A DNA stretch of 64,000 bases, from contig NZ_BAKJ01000015.1 of assembly GCF_000614125.1 (NCBI RefSeq), positions 27,834-91,833 on the forward strand. Direction: 5' to 3'. A model generated the notes under the pieces. That model was given only the letters and a program-made list of their open reading frames with translations, had not been told where the DNA came from and made no database searches. The position numbers and the translations under genes are program-made. The stretch's first letter is position 1. Each line of letters starts with the position of its first letter. This DNA comes from Bacteroides rodentium JCM 16496. Its GTDB lineage: Bacteria > Bacteroidota > Bacteroidia > Bacteroidales > Bacteroidaceae. Below, piece by piece: positions 10,496 to 19,805 of the stretch.

Positions 10496-11800
10496 AACGG
10501 AAAATACTGATAGTTGAAGACAATATCAGCCTGTCTCAGATGCAGAAGGACTGGTTTGCACAAGCTGGTTATGATGTCGTGACAGCTATGAACGAACCGA
10601 TAGCCCGTTCACTGATACGCAAAATACAATTTGATCTGATTCTATCGGACGTACGTCTACCCGAAGGACGGAATATCTCTACTGGAATGGCTGCGCAAGG
10701 AAAGAAAGGATATTCCTTTCATCATCACGACCGAGTATGTGTCGGTTCCCGATGTGGTGCGCACTATTAAGTTGGGAGCGATAGACTACCTTCCCAAGCC
10801 GGTACGCAAGGAACATCTGCTGGAACTGGCAGAAGATGTGTTCCGCCCCATGGTTACGGTACGGAAACAGGAAAAGGTACTGTTTCACCGTACAAGTCCG
10901 AAGATCCTACAAGTGGAGAAACTTGCCAGACTGGTAGCTCCATCGGAAATGTCGGTGATGGTACTTGGTGCCAACGGTACAGGGAAGGAGTCGGTGGCAC
11001 AGAGCATCCATCTGGGCAGCGAACGCCGGGAGATGCCTTTCGTGGCGGTGAACTGCGGGGCACTGCCACGTGAACTGGCCGCCTCGTTGTTCTTCGGTCA
11101 CGAGAAAGGGGCATTTACCGGTGCCGACACCGCCAAGACCGGATATTTCGACATGGCGAAAGGCGGAACTCTGTTTCTGGACGAGATAGGTACAATGTCC
11201 TATGAGATTCAGTCCATGTTGCTGCGCGTGTTACAGGAGAATACCTATACTCCGATAGGCAGTGACAAGGAACGGGTAGCGGACGTGCGTATCGTTACCG
11301 CCACAAATGAGAATTTGCAACTGGCCATCAAGGAAGGGCGGTTCAGGGAAGACCTTTACCACCGCCTTTGCGAATTCGAGATACGTCAGCCTTCATTGGC
11401 GGAATGTCCGGAAGACATCATCCCTTTGGCTGAGTTTTTCCGTGAACGCCATTCGAAAGAACTGAAAAGGGAAACACAAGGCTTTACGGAAGATGCCAAG
11501 CGCAGGATGCTTACCTATTCATGGCCGGGCAATGTCCGGGACTTACAGAACCGGATCAAACGTGCTGTATTGATTGCGGAGACTCCGATGCTGGATATGG
11601 AAGGATTGGATATTGAGATCCGCCAAAGTGGAGATACGCACTCCCCGGTAATTCAGCCGTTGAAGGATGAGTCATTGGAGAAAATGAAAATTATCAATGC
11701 TCTTAAAGCTTGCAACGGACACCGGGAACAGGCTGCCGCACTGCTGAACATCAACCCAGCAACACTGTACCGGAAGATGAAGAAATACGGGGTGAAATAA
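10492..11800 (+). pseudogene. Sigma54-dependent response regulator, RteB-like (frameshifted)
   Basis: NtrC-type activator partnered with the upstream hybrid kinase (ATGA overlap). The receiver begins KILIVEDN and has the phospho-acceptor in LILSDVRLP (Asp53). At about 10663-10668 the frame changes: the first continues as nonsense while the other reads ISLLEWLRKERKDIPFII and then VPDVVRTIKLGAIDYLPKPV. One extra base or two lost bases explain it. The AAA+ domain is complete: Walker A LGANGTGKES, the sigma54 loop GAFTGA, Walker B GGTLFLDEIG. A Fis-type helix-turn-helix ends the protein (EQAAALLNINPATLYRKMKK). It would activate promoters read by sigma54 RNA polymerase. Confidence 0.85.
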
Positions 11801-11980
11801 AAATGAGCCTGCCGTTAGTGCAAATCTCACTGAATATGTGTACATTTGCAAACAAATAGAGAAAAATCGACATATTGTCTCTAAGACAATTGCTGACTGT
11901 ATATGACATAAGACCGCAAGGTGTTTCTAATGGGAATCTGGAAAATTAACATTGAAAGGAACTATTGCGTGATTGCTTAT

Positions 11981-11998
11981 GCTATGCCTACGCATAGC
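11981..11998. repeat. Short perfect hairpin in the rteB-ribD spacer
   Basis: GCTATGC, 4-base loop, GCATAGC (7 bp perfect stem). It sits in a 306 bp spacer between the RteB-like gene and the RibD-like gene, which otherwise holds no gene. It could be a leader structure or protein-binding palindrome. Confidence 0.4.
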
Positions 11999-12048
11999 GT
12001 GCATTCACCTATTCCTTTCAAAGGCATTCCAGAGCCTCCATTAGAAGT

Positions 12049-12072
12049 AGCGTGTTTGCACGCTTCTTTTTT
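12049..12072 (+). terminator. Rho-independent terminator candidate
   Basis: Stem AGCGTG / CACGCT with a short loop is followed by TCTTTTTTT. It lies 250 bp downstream of the RteB-like stop and 35 bp before the RibD-like start, so it may end the rteAB transcript or act as an attenuator for the next gene. Confidence 0.5.
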
Positions 12073-12106
12073 TGACGGCTTACGGTCCGGTATCAAAACA
12101 GAATTT

Positions 12107-12523
12107 ATGCCAAAAGTCCAAGCTGTAACGGCGATGACACTGGACGGCTTCCTGCCGGAAACCGACAACGTGCTGATGCGATGGGTAATGAACCACAGGA
12201 AAGGTTTTGCCCGTTGGCGGGAGCGTTGTGATGCCCGGATTTTACCCCATTACATACTAGACCTTCTTTGTGAAAAAGACACTAAAGGCGATTCCTTTAT
12301 CTACCTGGCAGAAGTTTCTGATGCAGAAACATTGGATCTCCTGCGTGGCCTCTTCCATTACAATCTTGTGGAAGAACTTATTATCTACCTTTTTCCTTAT
12401 TCCGCCGGCAAAGGGAATTCCATACAGGCCATCTTTCCCGTCCGGCAATGGCAGTTACACAAGGCCGTTGTCCTGCCTGGTGGCATCTGCCGTCTGATTT
12501 ATCGTAATCCTTGCAGGATGTAA
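12107..12523 (+). CDS. RibD C-terminal / dihydrofolate-reductase-fold protein
   Basis: From ATG 12107 the product is 138 residues. AVTAMTLDGFLPE near the N-terminus and LLRGLFHYNLVEELIIYLFP...GKG...GGICRLIYR at the C-terminus follow the pattern of RibD_C-fold reductases, including the LVEEL..YLFP..AGKG segment. The protein is shorter than typical members (~170-220). An upstream GTG at 11921 stays in frame, but that extension crosses a hairpin and a T-run and lacks family resemblance, so I reject it. The substrate is unknown. It lies between a regulator pair and excisionase-like genes, a common place for element cargo. Confidence 0.55.
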   Translation: MPKVQAVTAMTLDGFLPETDNVLMRWVMNHRKGFARWRERCDARILPHYILDLLCEKDTKGDSFIYLAEVSDAETLDLLRGLFHYNLVEELIIYLFPYSAGKGNSIQAIFPVRQWQLHKAVVLPGGICRLIYRNPCRM

Positions 12524-12739
12524 CTTGCAGATTGCGAGAATCCTTGCATCCTGCAAGGTTAATTTCCCATCAAATATTTCTCCTTTATTTTTTTATTGTG
12601 CTGTATTTCAACGGAATAGCTATGTCATTTCGTGAAATACAGAGCCATTGGCACGCCGTTAGCCCTATATCATAATATAACCTGTTGCGCGACAAGGTGT
12701 AACCAGTCAATTATTTACACTTTAAAGACAGACCGTATT

Positions 12740-13057
12740 ATGATACAGACAGACCGTGAGACCTTCCAGATGATGCTTCATCAGATTATGGAAAGGTTCG
12801 ACAGGATTGAAGACAGGCTGAGCCGTATGAACCGCCAGACCTCTGCGCTTGACGGAGACAAGCTGCTGGACAATCAGGACATGTGCGAGCTGCTCAGCAT
12901 TACCAAACGCACTCTCGCGCGGTACCGCCAGAAGAAACTCGTGACCTATTACATGATAGACGGGCGTACCTATTACAAGTCCTCCGAGGTCGAGGCGTTC
13001 CTCAACCAAAAGGGCAGGCGTTTGCCGGCGAGACTGAAAAAACAGATGGAAAATTAA
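12740..13057 (+). CDS. Excisionase-like helix-turn-helix protein (first of three)
   Basis: 105 residues from ATG 12740. A short coiled N-terminus (MLHQIMERFDRIEDRLSRM) is followed by a MerR/Xis-type winged helix: LLDNQDMCELLSITKRTLAR, then YRQKKLVTYYMIDGRTYYKS and EVEAFL. Small proteins of this type accompany integrases in Bacteroides conjugative elements (Xis2c/Xis2d in CTnDOT) and bend DNA at attachment sites or regulate excision operons. The next two genes have the same plan. Regulation by the neighbouring RteAB-like pair is an inference from CTnDOT, not visible here. Confidence 0.75.
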   Translation: MIQTDRETFQMMLHQIMERFDRIEDRLSRMNRQTSALDGDKLLDNQDMCELLSITKRTLARYRQKKLVTYYMIDGRTYYKSSEVEAFLNQKGRRLPARLKKQMEN

Positions 13058-13072
13058 TATAAATGAAAGAAT

Positions 13073-13369
13073 ATGGAACTTGTATGTATTGACAAACAGA
13101 CTTTTGAAGAACTGCGTGTCCGTTTTTGCGAATTTGAGGACCGGGTGACACGCCTGTGCCGTCCGGTCGAGGATCTCGGCCTGAAAAACTGGCTGGACAA
13201 CCAGGAGGTGTGCGACGTACTCCGCATCAACAAAAAGACCCTTCAGGCGTATCGTGCCAAAGGTCTCCTTCCTTTCAGTCGCATCAAGAACAAGCTTTTC
13301 TACAAACCGGAAGATATACGGAGATTATTGGAATTGAGTTACCACCCTTTAATAAAGAGCAAATTATGA
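13073..13369 (+). CDS. Excisionase-like helix-turn-helix protein (second of three)
   Basis: 98 residues, starting 15 bp after the previous stop. It has the same core: LDNQEVCDVLRINKKTLQAY, then LLPFSRIKNKLFYKPEDIRR. The variable N-terminus (VCIDKQTFEELRVRFCEFED) again looks helical. Its TGA overlaps the next start as ATGA, so the three genes form one operon. It is a likely DNA-bending or regulatory subunit acting with an integrase. Confidence 0.75.
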   Translation: MELVCIDKQTFEELRVRFCEFEDRVTRLCRPVEDLGLKNWLDNQEVCDVLRINKKTLQAYRAKGLLPFSRIKNKLFYKPEDIRRLLELSYHPLIKSKL

Positions 13370-13677
13370 GCTATCATTTTATAGACAAGAAAGACCCACG
13401 CATTGACGTGATGTTCCAGGGACTGGAGAAAATGGAGAGGATGCTTTCAGTAATGGAAGATGTACCGAGATCACTCTTCAACGGTGAACGTTTCCTTACG
13501 GACGAGGAACTTTCCAAAGTCCTGCGGGTAAGCAGGCGTACATTGCAGGAATACCGTACATTCGGTGTAATCCCTTACTATCTGGTACAGGGGAAGGCAC
13601 TCTATAAAGAGTCCGATATCATGAAAATACTGGACGATGCCTACAAACGGTGCCGGGAGGAACAGCGCTGGGTATAG
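13366..13677 (+). CDS. Excisionase-like helix-turn-helix protein (third of three)
   Basis: 103 residues from ATG 13366. The frame is open further upstream, but the 4 bp ATGA overlap and the motif layout fix this start. The core FLTDEELSKVLRVSRRTLQE followed by YRTFGVIPYYLVQGKALYKE repeats the Xis-like fold of its two neighbours. A strong terminator follows 22 bp after the stop. The tandem triplication with divergent N-termini suggests each binds a different site or partner. Confidence 0.75.
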   Translation: MSYHFIDKKDPRIDVMFQGLEKMERMLSVMEDVPRSLFNGERFLTDEELSKVLRVSRRTLQEYRTFGVIPYYLVQGKALYKESDIMKILDDAYKRCREEQRWV

Positions 13678-13698
13678 TACTGCTTCTTTAATCAAGCA

Positions 13699-13736
13699 CG
13701 GAGAAACTGCCCGGCTGACAGCAGGCAGTTTCTCCG
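13699..13736. terminator. Bidirectional terminator between HTH operon and integrase
   Basis: A 13 bp perfect stem (CGGAGAAACTGCC / GGCAGTTTCTCCG) with a 12-base loop is followed by TTTT. It separates the rightward HTH genes from the convergent leftward integrase gene. Confidence 0.75.
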
Positions 13737-13745
13737 TTTTCCATT

Positions 13746-15047
13746 TCATACAGCCGGTGATTTTATTTTCCGCTTTTTCCTGACGGTGAAATCCTCCTCG
13801 CAAAGGTCTATCCTGTTTCCGAAACCTGTGGACCTCAACCGTTTCATGTCCTCGTCCACTTTCGTGTCCGTAACCTGCGCGTAAATCTGCGTGGTGGAAA
13901 TAGAGGTATGTCCCATCATCCGGCTTACCGTCTCTATCGGAACGCCGAGCGAAAGGGTGATGTGGGTACCGAAATTATGCCGGGCCTGGTGAAAGGTCAA
14001 ATCAAAACCATATACCTGCCCCAATTCCCTAGTCAACAGGATAAAATACCTGCGGGCATAAATATTGAACACCTTGTCTCCGCTTCTTTGGCCGCGGTAT
14101 TTCTCTATGATTTGAAGAGGAATATCCAGCAGACGGACAGAAGAGAGCGTATCGGTCTTTTTCCGGTGGATATGAATCCACCATGTGCCGTCGCCGGTCT
14201 GCGTGATGTCCTTGTCCGAAAGCCGTTTCAGATCCGCATACGCCAGTCCGGTAAAGGTTGAAAAGATGAACATATCCCGCACGAATTGCAGTTGCGGTTT
14301 CTCCACCGGAGTGGTCATGAGTGTTTTAAGGTCTTCCAGTTTCATGTGGCGGCTCTTCCTTTTGGGCAGTTCGGGATGCAGGCGGCAATAAGGGTCGCGT
14401 CGCAACGTGCCCTGGCTCACAGCCCGCATCGTGAGCTTTTTCAAACGGTACAGGTGTTCATGCACGCTTTTGGGTTTCAGGTTGCGGTCAGTCCGCAGGA
14501 ATACCTCGAAATCGTCATAAAACGTCCGGTCAAGGCTTCGCAGCGTCACATCTTCCACGCCTTTCTTTTCCCGGACAAAAGCGGAAAGATGCTTGTAGGA
14601 ACGCTGATAGGAGTCGTATGTTTCCTGTATGCGGTCTATCCCGACCCGTTTCCTGAACTCCTCGTTATGCTCCTTGAAAAGAGCCAGCAGGGTAAGCGGT
14701 TTCTGTCCGATACCCTTGACTGCGTTTTTGACCAGTTCAGCCGTGATGAACCCCAGGCTGTTTCTTATCCGCTCATAATGTCCGGCAATCTCACGTGTCA
14801 GGTCATCTATGGCACGGTTCACGGTAACGGCATTCTCGCTCCTTCCGTTGGCACGGCCTTTCTCCGGATTCCAGATGCCCGGATTGACAGAGACTTTGGT
14901 TCCTATCTGTGCCCATTCGGCATCAATGCTCACCTTGCACAATAGCTGGCACATTCCGTCCTTTCGCACTTTCGTGCGGTTAATATAAAACAGCACGGCA
15001 AAAGTGCTGCGTCGTTTGACATTCTGTTTTTCAGTATTCTTTTCCAT
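13746..15047 (-). CDS. Tyrosine recombinase/integrase (phage integrase family)
   Basis: 433 residues. The N-terminal arm-binding/SAM-like domain of Bacteroides integrases covers roughly residues 15-210. The catalytic domain shows FHQARHNFGTHI (His-x-x-Arg), LGVPIETVSRMMGHTSI (His) and TTQIYAQVT (nucleophile Tyr). At the usual first Arg position the sequence is TGLAYADLKRL, so that Arg is replaced, as described for IntDOT. It lies 22 bp downstream of a second integrase on the same strand; two adjacent recombinases may act together or mark successive insertions. No attachment site was identified. Confidence 0.88.
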   Translation of the reverse strand: MEKNTEKQNVKRRSTFAVLFYINRTKVRKDGMCQLLCKVSIDAEWAQIGTKVSVNPGIWNPEKGRANGRSENAVTVNRAIDDLTREIAGHYERIRNSLGFITAELVKNAVKGIGQKPLTLLALFKEHNEEFRKRVGIDRIQETYDSYQRSYKHLSAFVREKKGVEDVTLRSLDRTFYDDFEVFLRTDRNLKPKSVHEHLYRLKKLTMRAVSQGTLRRDPYCRLHPELPKRKSRHMKLEDLKTLMTTPVEKPQLQFVRDMFIFSTFTGLAYADLKRLSDKDITQTGDGTWWIHIHRKKTDTLSSVRLLDIPLQIIEKYRGQRSGDKVFNIYARRYFILLTRELGQVYGFDLTFHQARHNFGTHITLSLGVPIETVSRMMGHTSISTTQIYAQVTDTKVDEDMKRLRSTGFGNRIDLCEEDFTVRKKRKIKSPAV

Positions 15048-15069
15048 ATTCTTTCCATTTAAAAGGTTA

Positions 15070-16293
15070 TTAAATGACGACAGAAAAACGCTCCGAGATT
15101 TTTCGGTTCAAAGTCTTGGTGTCGGCGTCTATCTTCTCATCGGTCACTTTCGCGTAGATTTGTGTGGTCTCTATCTGACTATGGCCGAGCATCCTGCTGA
15201 CCGTTTCAAGGGGGACCCCATGAGAGAGTGTGATTTCCGTTGCGTATGTATGCCGTCCTGCATGGAAGACCAACGGACGGTCAATGTGGCAGATTCGGGC
15301 AATCTCTTTCAAGTAGAGGTTCAGCGTGGAATTGCAATACATTGGCAGCAGCTTGTCACCGGGAGCTGTACCGCTATATTTCTTCAGAATCTGCAACGGT
15401 AAATCCAAAAGAGGAATCTCAAATTCTATCTTGGTTTTCTGCCTGGCACTCTTGATCCACCATATTCCATCTTCCGCAAGGCATAGGTTGTCCTTTGTCA
15501 GCAGGCGCATATCTCCGTATGGAATGCCGGTAAAACAGGAAAAAAGGAACATGTCACGGACATGATAGAGGGTCTGCCTGTGAAGCGGGGTGGTCATAAT
15601 CCTGTGCAACTCTTCTGCCGTGAGATATTTCTGCACGTGCTTCGGGCGCACCGGCTCGTAGCCCATGAACGGGCTGGCGGTAATAATACCGTCAGCAATG
15701 GCCTCTCCGACAATGGTTTTCAGTTGGACGGTCAAGTTGATGATTGTTCCGGGAGCGAGGTTCCGTTCCGTCCGGAGATACAAATCATACTTGTCAATGA
15801 AAGAACGGTCCAACGCAGAAAACGGAATATCGGAGAGCTTGTATTGCGCCTGCAAGAATCTTTCGATATGGCTATAGGCATTGCTATAGGCTCTCAGGCT
15901 TCCTACCGTACGGTTTATCCCCACACGCTTTTCAAAGTTGCGGATGAACCGCCTGAAATATCCCAGAAGCGTTTCCTGCCCGCTTGCCATTCCAAGCAGT
16001 ATGCCTTTCACCTCTTCGGCCGTCACACCGTCACGGACTGCCGACTGTTCCATATAGATATTCAATGCCATCGCACGTATCTCATCCAGCCGGTTGTTGA
16101 TTTCCTTTGCCGCCACGCTTTTTCCGGAAGCGCGTCCCGAAGACCAGCGGGATTGCGGGACTTTTATCTTCACACTGAATGCCGCTTCGGAATATTTTCC
16201 GACATTCAACTTTGCCATTACGGGGCAATTCCCGTCGGCATCCGCCTCGCTCTTTTTCAGGTAGAACGACACCTTTACATTTGCCTGATTCAT
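15070..16293 (-). CDS. Tyrosine recombinase/integrase (second copy, divergent)
   Basis: 407 residues from ATG 16293 (MNQANVKVSFYLKKSE); an upstream in-frame extension is rich in hydrophobic residues and unlikely to be translated. The arm-binding N-terminus is followed by a core-binding domain (RAYSNAYSHIERFLQ) and a catalytic domain with FHAGRHTYATEI, LGHSQIETTQIYAKV and the Tyr nucleophile. The first Arg motif is again degenerate (TGIPYGDMRLL). It is clearly homologous to, but not a recent duplicate of, the 13.7 kb integrase. It is transcribed before that gene, probably in one mRNA. Confidence 0.88.
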   Translation of the reverse strand: MNQANVKVSFYLKKSEADADGNCPVMAKLNVGKYSEAAFSVKIKVPQSRWSSGRASGKSVAAKEINNRLDEIRAMALNIYMEQSAVRDGVTAEEVKGILLGMASGQETLLGYFRRFIRNFEKRVGINRTVGSLRAYSNAYSHIERFLQAQYKLSDIPFSALDRSFIDKYDLYLRTERNLAPGTIINLTVQLKTIVGEAIADGIITASPFMGYEPVRPKHVQKYLTAEELHRIMTTPLHRQTLYHVRDMFLFSCFTGIPYGDMRLLTKDNLCLAEDGIWWIKSARQKTKIEFEIPLLDLPLQILKKYSGTAPGDKLLPMYCNSTLNLYLKEIARICHIDRPLVFHAGRHTYATEITLSHGVPLETVSRMLGHSQIETTQIYAKVTDEKIDADTKTLNRKISERFSVVI

Positions 16294-16727
16294 AACCAAT
16301 TCCTTTGTTCGCAAAATTATTATATGCAGAGCAAATGAACGGCATGAAAAATATAGCGGAACGTAGAATAAGACCCCTCGGCCTGCAAACAAAGCCTGTA
16401 TTTTTTTTTCTGATACGGAAAAATATGACTAAGTTTGCGTCAGCAGACATGGAAAAAACAGCGTTCTTTGCGGTGGTAAACGGGGTAATCAATGAAAGAC
16501 GAAAGCTTGTTTTTCAAGCCTCTTTTTTTATCCCGAAAAGGCAACGGATAAGTAGTGATTTGTCCTCCTAACTCCACCTAAAACTTGCTAAAAGCCCCCT
16601 GCGGAAGAATGTGGTACAAAACGACATATCCCTTTTGCTATCAAACACTTTACATTATTTTCTCCAAAGTTATCCGTATGTGAGCGAGTTTCCTTATATT
16701 TGGAGCAACCGAGAAAAAACACCGTGT
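16294..16727. other. 434 bp spacer between integrase and sigma factor
   Basis: No gene is visible. An open frame continues upstream of the sigma factor to a GTG at 16611, but the family begins at ATG 16728. The spacer probably holds divergent promoters for the leftward integrase and the rightward sigma operon; no consensus box is clear enough to call. It also marks the change from accessory to backbone-like genes. Confidence 0.4.
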
Positions 16728-17279
16728 ATGCTGGACGAACTGATGATACTGGCCAGAATAAAGGAGGGCGATATAAAGGCGTTCGAAGGAATCTTCCGCC
16801 GGTATTATTCCCCCCTTTGCTGGTATGCTGCGGGCATCACGGGTGATACGGCGTCTGCCGAGGAAATTGTGGAGGAGCTGTTCTACGTGCTGTGGAAGAA
16901 CCGAGAGCGGTTACAAGTGTTCCAGTCCGTGAAGAGCTATCTCTACCGTTCTGTGAGGAATGAAGCCGTGCAGTTTTGTGAGCATCAGGAGGTCAAGGAA
17001 CGCTATCGGGCATCTGTCCGTACGGAGTCCGGGCCGGGCTATTCGTCCGACCCCCACGCATATTTGGAATACGAGGAACTCCAGACCCTCATCCGGCATA
17101 CGCTCGACAAGCAGCCCCGGCGCCGGCAGCAGATTTTCAGGATGCACCGCATGGAGGGGAAGAAATATGCAGAGATTGCCTTGTCGCTTTCGTTGTCCGT
17201 CAAGACGGTGGAGGCGGAAATGACCAAGGTACTCCGAACCTTACGAAATGAAATTGATAATTATATCCGGACACAATGA
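16728..17279 (+). CDS. ECF-type RNA polymerase sigma factor (FecI-like)
   Basis: 183 residues from ATG 16728 (MLDELMILARIKEGD). Region 2 is seen as FEGIFRRYYSPLCWYAAGI...AEEIVEELFYVLWKNRERL, region 4 as YAEIALSLSLSVKTVEAEM. This is the Bacteroidales FecI-like class that normally switches on a surface uptake or processing system when its anti-sigma is released. It overlaps the anti-sigma gene (ATGATG at 17276). No SusC/TonB receptor gene is nearby, which is unusual for this class. Confidence 0.88.
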   Translation: MLDELMILARIKEGDIKAFEGIFRRYYSPLCWYAAGITGDTASAEEIVEELFYVLWKNRERLQVFQSVKSYLYRSVRNEAVQFCEHQEVKERYRASVRTESGPGYSSDPHAYLEYEELQTLIRHTLDKQPRRRQQIFRMHRMEGKKYAEIALSLSLSVKTVEAEMTKVLRTLRNEIDNYIRTQ

Positions 17280-18136
17280 TGGAAGTAGATAAAAAGAAGA
17301 CAAGGACCGACGAGGCATGGGTACGGCTTTATGCCCGCTTCGAAACGGACTGCCTGCTGCCGGCAGATGCGGAACACGCTCCGGCAATGCACCGCAGGCT
17401 TTACCTCAAGTGGGGGAACGTTGCGGCAGCCGTGATTGCCGGAATCGTTTGTTTTGCCGCATGGTGGGCCGTACCGGAACAAGGTGGGGACAGTCGTAGC
17501 TTGCTGACGGAGGAGAACCGGGAGAAGCCCACACTGGTCAAGACCCTTGAAGACGGTTCGGTGGTATATCTGGCGCAGGAAAGCACGCTGAAGTATCCCG
17601 AACATTTTGCGGAAGACAAGCGGGAAGTGAACCTGCAGGGTGAAGCCTTCTTCGATGTGGCAAAGAAACCCGAGCAGACTTTTACGATTGAGACGGCGAG
17701 GGTGCGTGTGGAGGTGCTGGGCACGGCTTTCAATGTCAGGAGCAATGAAGAGGTCCCCTTCAGCTTGTCCGTGAAGCGCGGGAAGGTGAAGGTGCTGCTG
17801 AAACAAGAGGAACAGACGGTCTTTGTAGAGGCGGGAGAAACGGTTACCTTGCAGGGGGGCAGTCTGCTCGTCAGCGAGACGGAGAATCCGGAGCTTTTTG
17901 ACCGCTACACCAGCAACATCCGTTTCAAGGACGAGTGCCTGGAGGATGTGCTGCGTGCCATCAATAAGGAGTCTGCCGGCCGGCAGATAGAAGTCGCGTC
18001 GCCAACCCTGGGCAAACGGCGGCTGACGGTCGAATTTTCGAATAACTCCCCGGAGTCTGTGGCCGAGCTGATATGCTGGACGTTCGACTTGAAGTGTACA
18101 CGTCAGGGCAATAGACTGATATTGTCGGAACAATGA
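17276..18136 (+). CDS. FecR-type anti-sigma factor (DUF4974 C-terminus)
   Basis: 286 residues, or 285 if the second ATG at 17279 is used. The cytoplasmic N-terminus that would hold the sigma factor is short and charged. A transmembrane helix follows (~47-64, VAAAVIAGIVCFAAWWAV), then a periplasmic FecR domain (VYLAQESTLKYPEHF, VNLQGEAFFDVAK, VLGTAFNVRSN) and a DUF4974-type end (IRFKDECLEDVLRAI). It senses a signal in the periplasm and releases the adjacent sigma factor. It overlaps its neighbours on both sides, giving a tight three-gene operon. Confidence 0.88.
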   Translation: MMEVDKKKTRTDEAWVRLYARFETDCLLPADAEHAPAMHRRLYLKWGNVAAAVIAGIVCFAAWWAVPEQGGDSRSLLTEENREKPTLVKTLEDGSVVYLAQESTLKYPEHFAEDKREVNLQGEAFFDVAKKPEQTFTIETARVRVEVLGTAFNVRSNEEVPFSLSVKRGKVKVLLKQEEQTVFVEAGETVTLQGGSLLVSETENPELFDRYTSNIRFKDECLEDVLRAINKESAGRQIEVASPTLGKRRLTVEFSNNSPESVAELICWTFDLKCTRQGNRLILSEQ

Positions 18137-19686
18137 ATTCAATGAAATGCTTCATTCTCCATTTTTCACTCTTCATTTTCTTCCTGGCAGGCAGTGCAAG
18201 AGCGGACGGAGGCGATGTGCTGGACCGCATCGTCCGGCTGCCCGGAATGAAGGGAACGGTTTATGCGCTGTTGGGGAAAGTCTCGGAGCAATCCGGCTAT
18301 CTGTTTATCTATGACAGCAAGGTCATCCATAACGACTCAGTAGTGAGGGTCAGGAAGCAGGAGTGTTCCGTGAGGCAGGCCATTCATAGGATAACCGGCA
18401 GCCGGGACCTCGAATTGAAGGTATTAGGCAACCATATATTGATAACACGGGCGGCAGAAAGGAAGAGTATGGAAGAAACGGTACTCCTGCCGCCCCGACC
18501 GGCGTATTCCACCATTGCCGGAATCCTGCTGGACAAGGAGACGGGAGAGCCCGTCGTCAGTGCGTCGGTCATCGCACAAGGAACCTCACTGGGTAACATT
18601 ACCAACCAGAACGGTGAATTCCGGCTCAACCTGCCCGACTCGTTGAGGCGCTGCATGCTCTCCTTCTCCCATCTGGGTTATGTGGGGCAAACGGTGGAAG
18701 CCTCTGCTTTGGAAGGACGCAGCAATGTCCTGAGCCTTGAGCCGAAAGTCATTTCCTTGCAAGAAGTGCTTATCCGCCTGGTGGAGCCTAAAAAGTTGCT
18801 TCGCGAGATGATAGAGCACCGGGATAGGAACTGCTCCACTTCTCCGGTCTATCTGACCACCTTCTACCGGGAAGGCGTACAACTGAAGAACAAGTTCCAA
18901 AGCTTGACGGAGGCGGTTTTCAAGGTCTACAAATCGCCCACGCTGGAGCCCGGACTGAAGGACCAGGTGAAGTTGCTCAAGATGAGCAAGATAGACAACC
19001 GGGAGCAGACGGACAGTGTGCTTGCCAAAATCAGCTCCGGGGTGGAGGCGTGTCTGCAGTTGGACATCATGAAGGATCTTCCTGACTTCCTCTTGCTGGA
19101 ATCCGGCGAGGAACTTTATACCTATACTTCGGGCGACATCGTATCGGTGGATGACCGTACTGCCAACGTCGTCTATTTTGAGCAGAAACGTGGGGTAAAG
19201 GAGCCTTTGTTCTGCGGAGAACTCTATATAGACTCGGAGAACAGCGCCTTGCTGCGTGCCCGCTTCGAAATTCATCCCCGGTATGTGAAGGCCGCCACAC
19301 GGCTTTTCGTGATACGCCAGGCTCCGAAAATCAGGCTGACAACGGAGAAACTTGTCTATACCGTCTCATACAAACCCTGGAACGGTACCTATTATGTCCA
19401 CCACATCCGTGGCGACCTTTACTTCAAGATGAAGAGAAAACGCATGCTCTTCAGTAATCCCACTCTGTATACCTGGTTCGAGATGGTGACCTGCCGGATT
19501 GACGGGGAGAACGTGACGCGCTTCCCGCGTGCGGAACGGCTGCCGGTGCATACCGTCTTCTCTGAAACCGACTTCAAGTATGACGCCGATTTCTGGGGCG
19601 ACTTCAATGTGATTCCGCTGGAAGAGGAGCTTGGAAAGATTATCGAAAAGGTGTCCTTGAAGATAGAGCAGACGGAAGCTCCGTAA
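18133..19686 (+). CDS. STN plus carboxypeptidase-like regulatory domain outer-surface protein
   Basis: 517 residues with a signal peptide (MKCFILHFSLFIFFLAGSARA). An STN-like secretin/TonB short N-terminal domain covers ~35-115. Next is a carboxypeptidase-regulatory-like beta domain (~125-210: IAGILLDKETGEPVVSASVI, FSHLGYVGQTVE), then ~300 residues without a named domain. In FecI/FecR systems the STN domain touches FecR and relays occupancy of a TonB receptor. Here there is no beta-barrel, so this protein may itself be the signal input. The ATGA overlap with the anti-sigma gene supports one regulatory unit. Confidence 0.75.
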   Translation: MNSMKCFILHFSLFIFFLAGSARADGGDVLDRIVRLPGMKGTVYALLGKVSEQSGYLFIYDSKVIHNDSVVRVRKQECSVRQAIHRITGSRDLELKVLGNHILITRAAERKSMEETVLLPPRPAYSTIAGILLDKETGEPVVSASVIAQGTSLGNITNQNGEFRLNLPDSLRRCMLSFSHLGYVGQTVEASALEGRSNVLSLEPKVISLQEVLIRLVEPKKLLREMIEHRDRNCSTSPVYLTTFYREGVQLKNKFQSLTEAVFKVYKSPTLEPGLKDQVKLLKMSKIDNREQTDSVLAKISSGVEACLQLDIMKDLPDFLLLESGEELYTYTSGDIVSVDDRTANVVYFEQKRGVKEPLFCGELYIDSENSALLRARFEIHPRYVKAATRLFVIRQAPKIRLTTEKLVYTVSYKPWNGTYYVHHIRGDLYFKMKRKRMLFSNPTLYTWFEMVTCRIDGENVTRFPRAERLPVHTVFSETDFKYDADFWGDFNVIPLEEELGKIIEKVSLKIEQTEAP

Positions 19687-19805
19687 ACATGGCCCTCAAT
19701 CGTTTGCGGTGGTTAGATTGTATATTCTACACTAAAATTATCTCTATGTTGTTTTTTTATCGTAATTTTGCCCCCGGTATTAGTTTAAATTTAAAGATTG
19801 TAACT

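Noticed and set aside
17261..18142. 293-codon minus-strand frame opposite the anti-sigma gene
   Set aside because: Shadow of the FecR gene; no family resemblance and no ribosome binding site.
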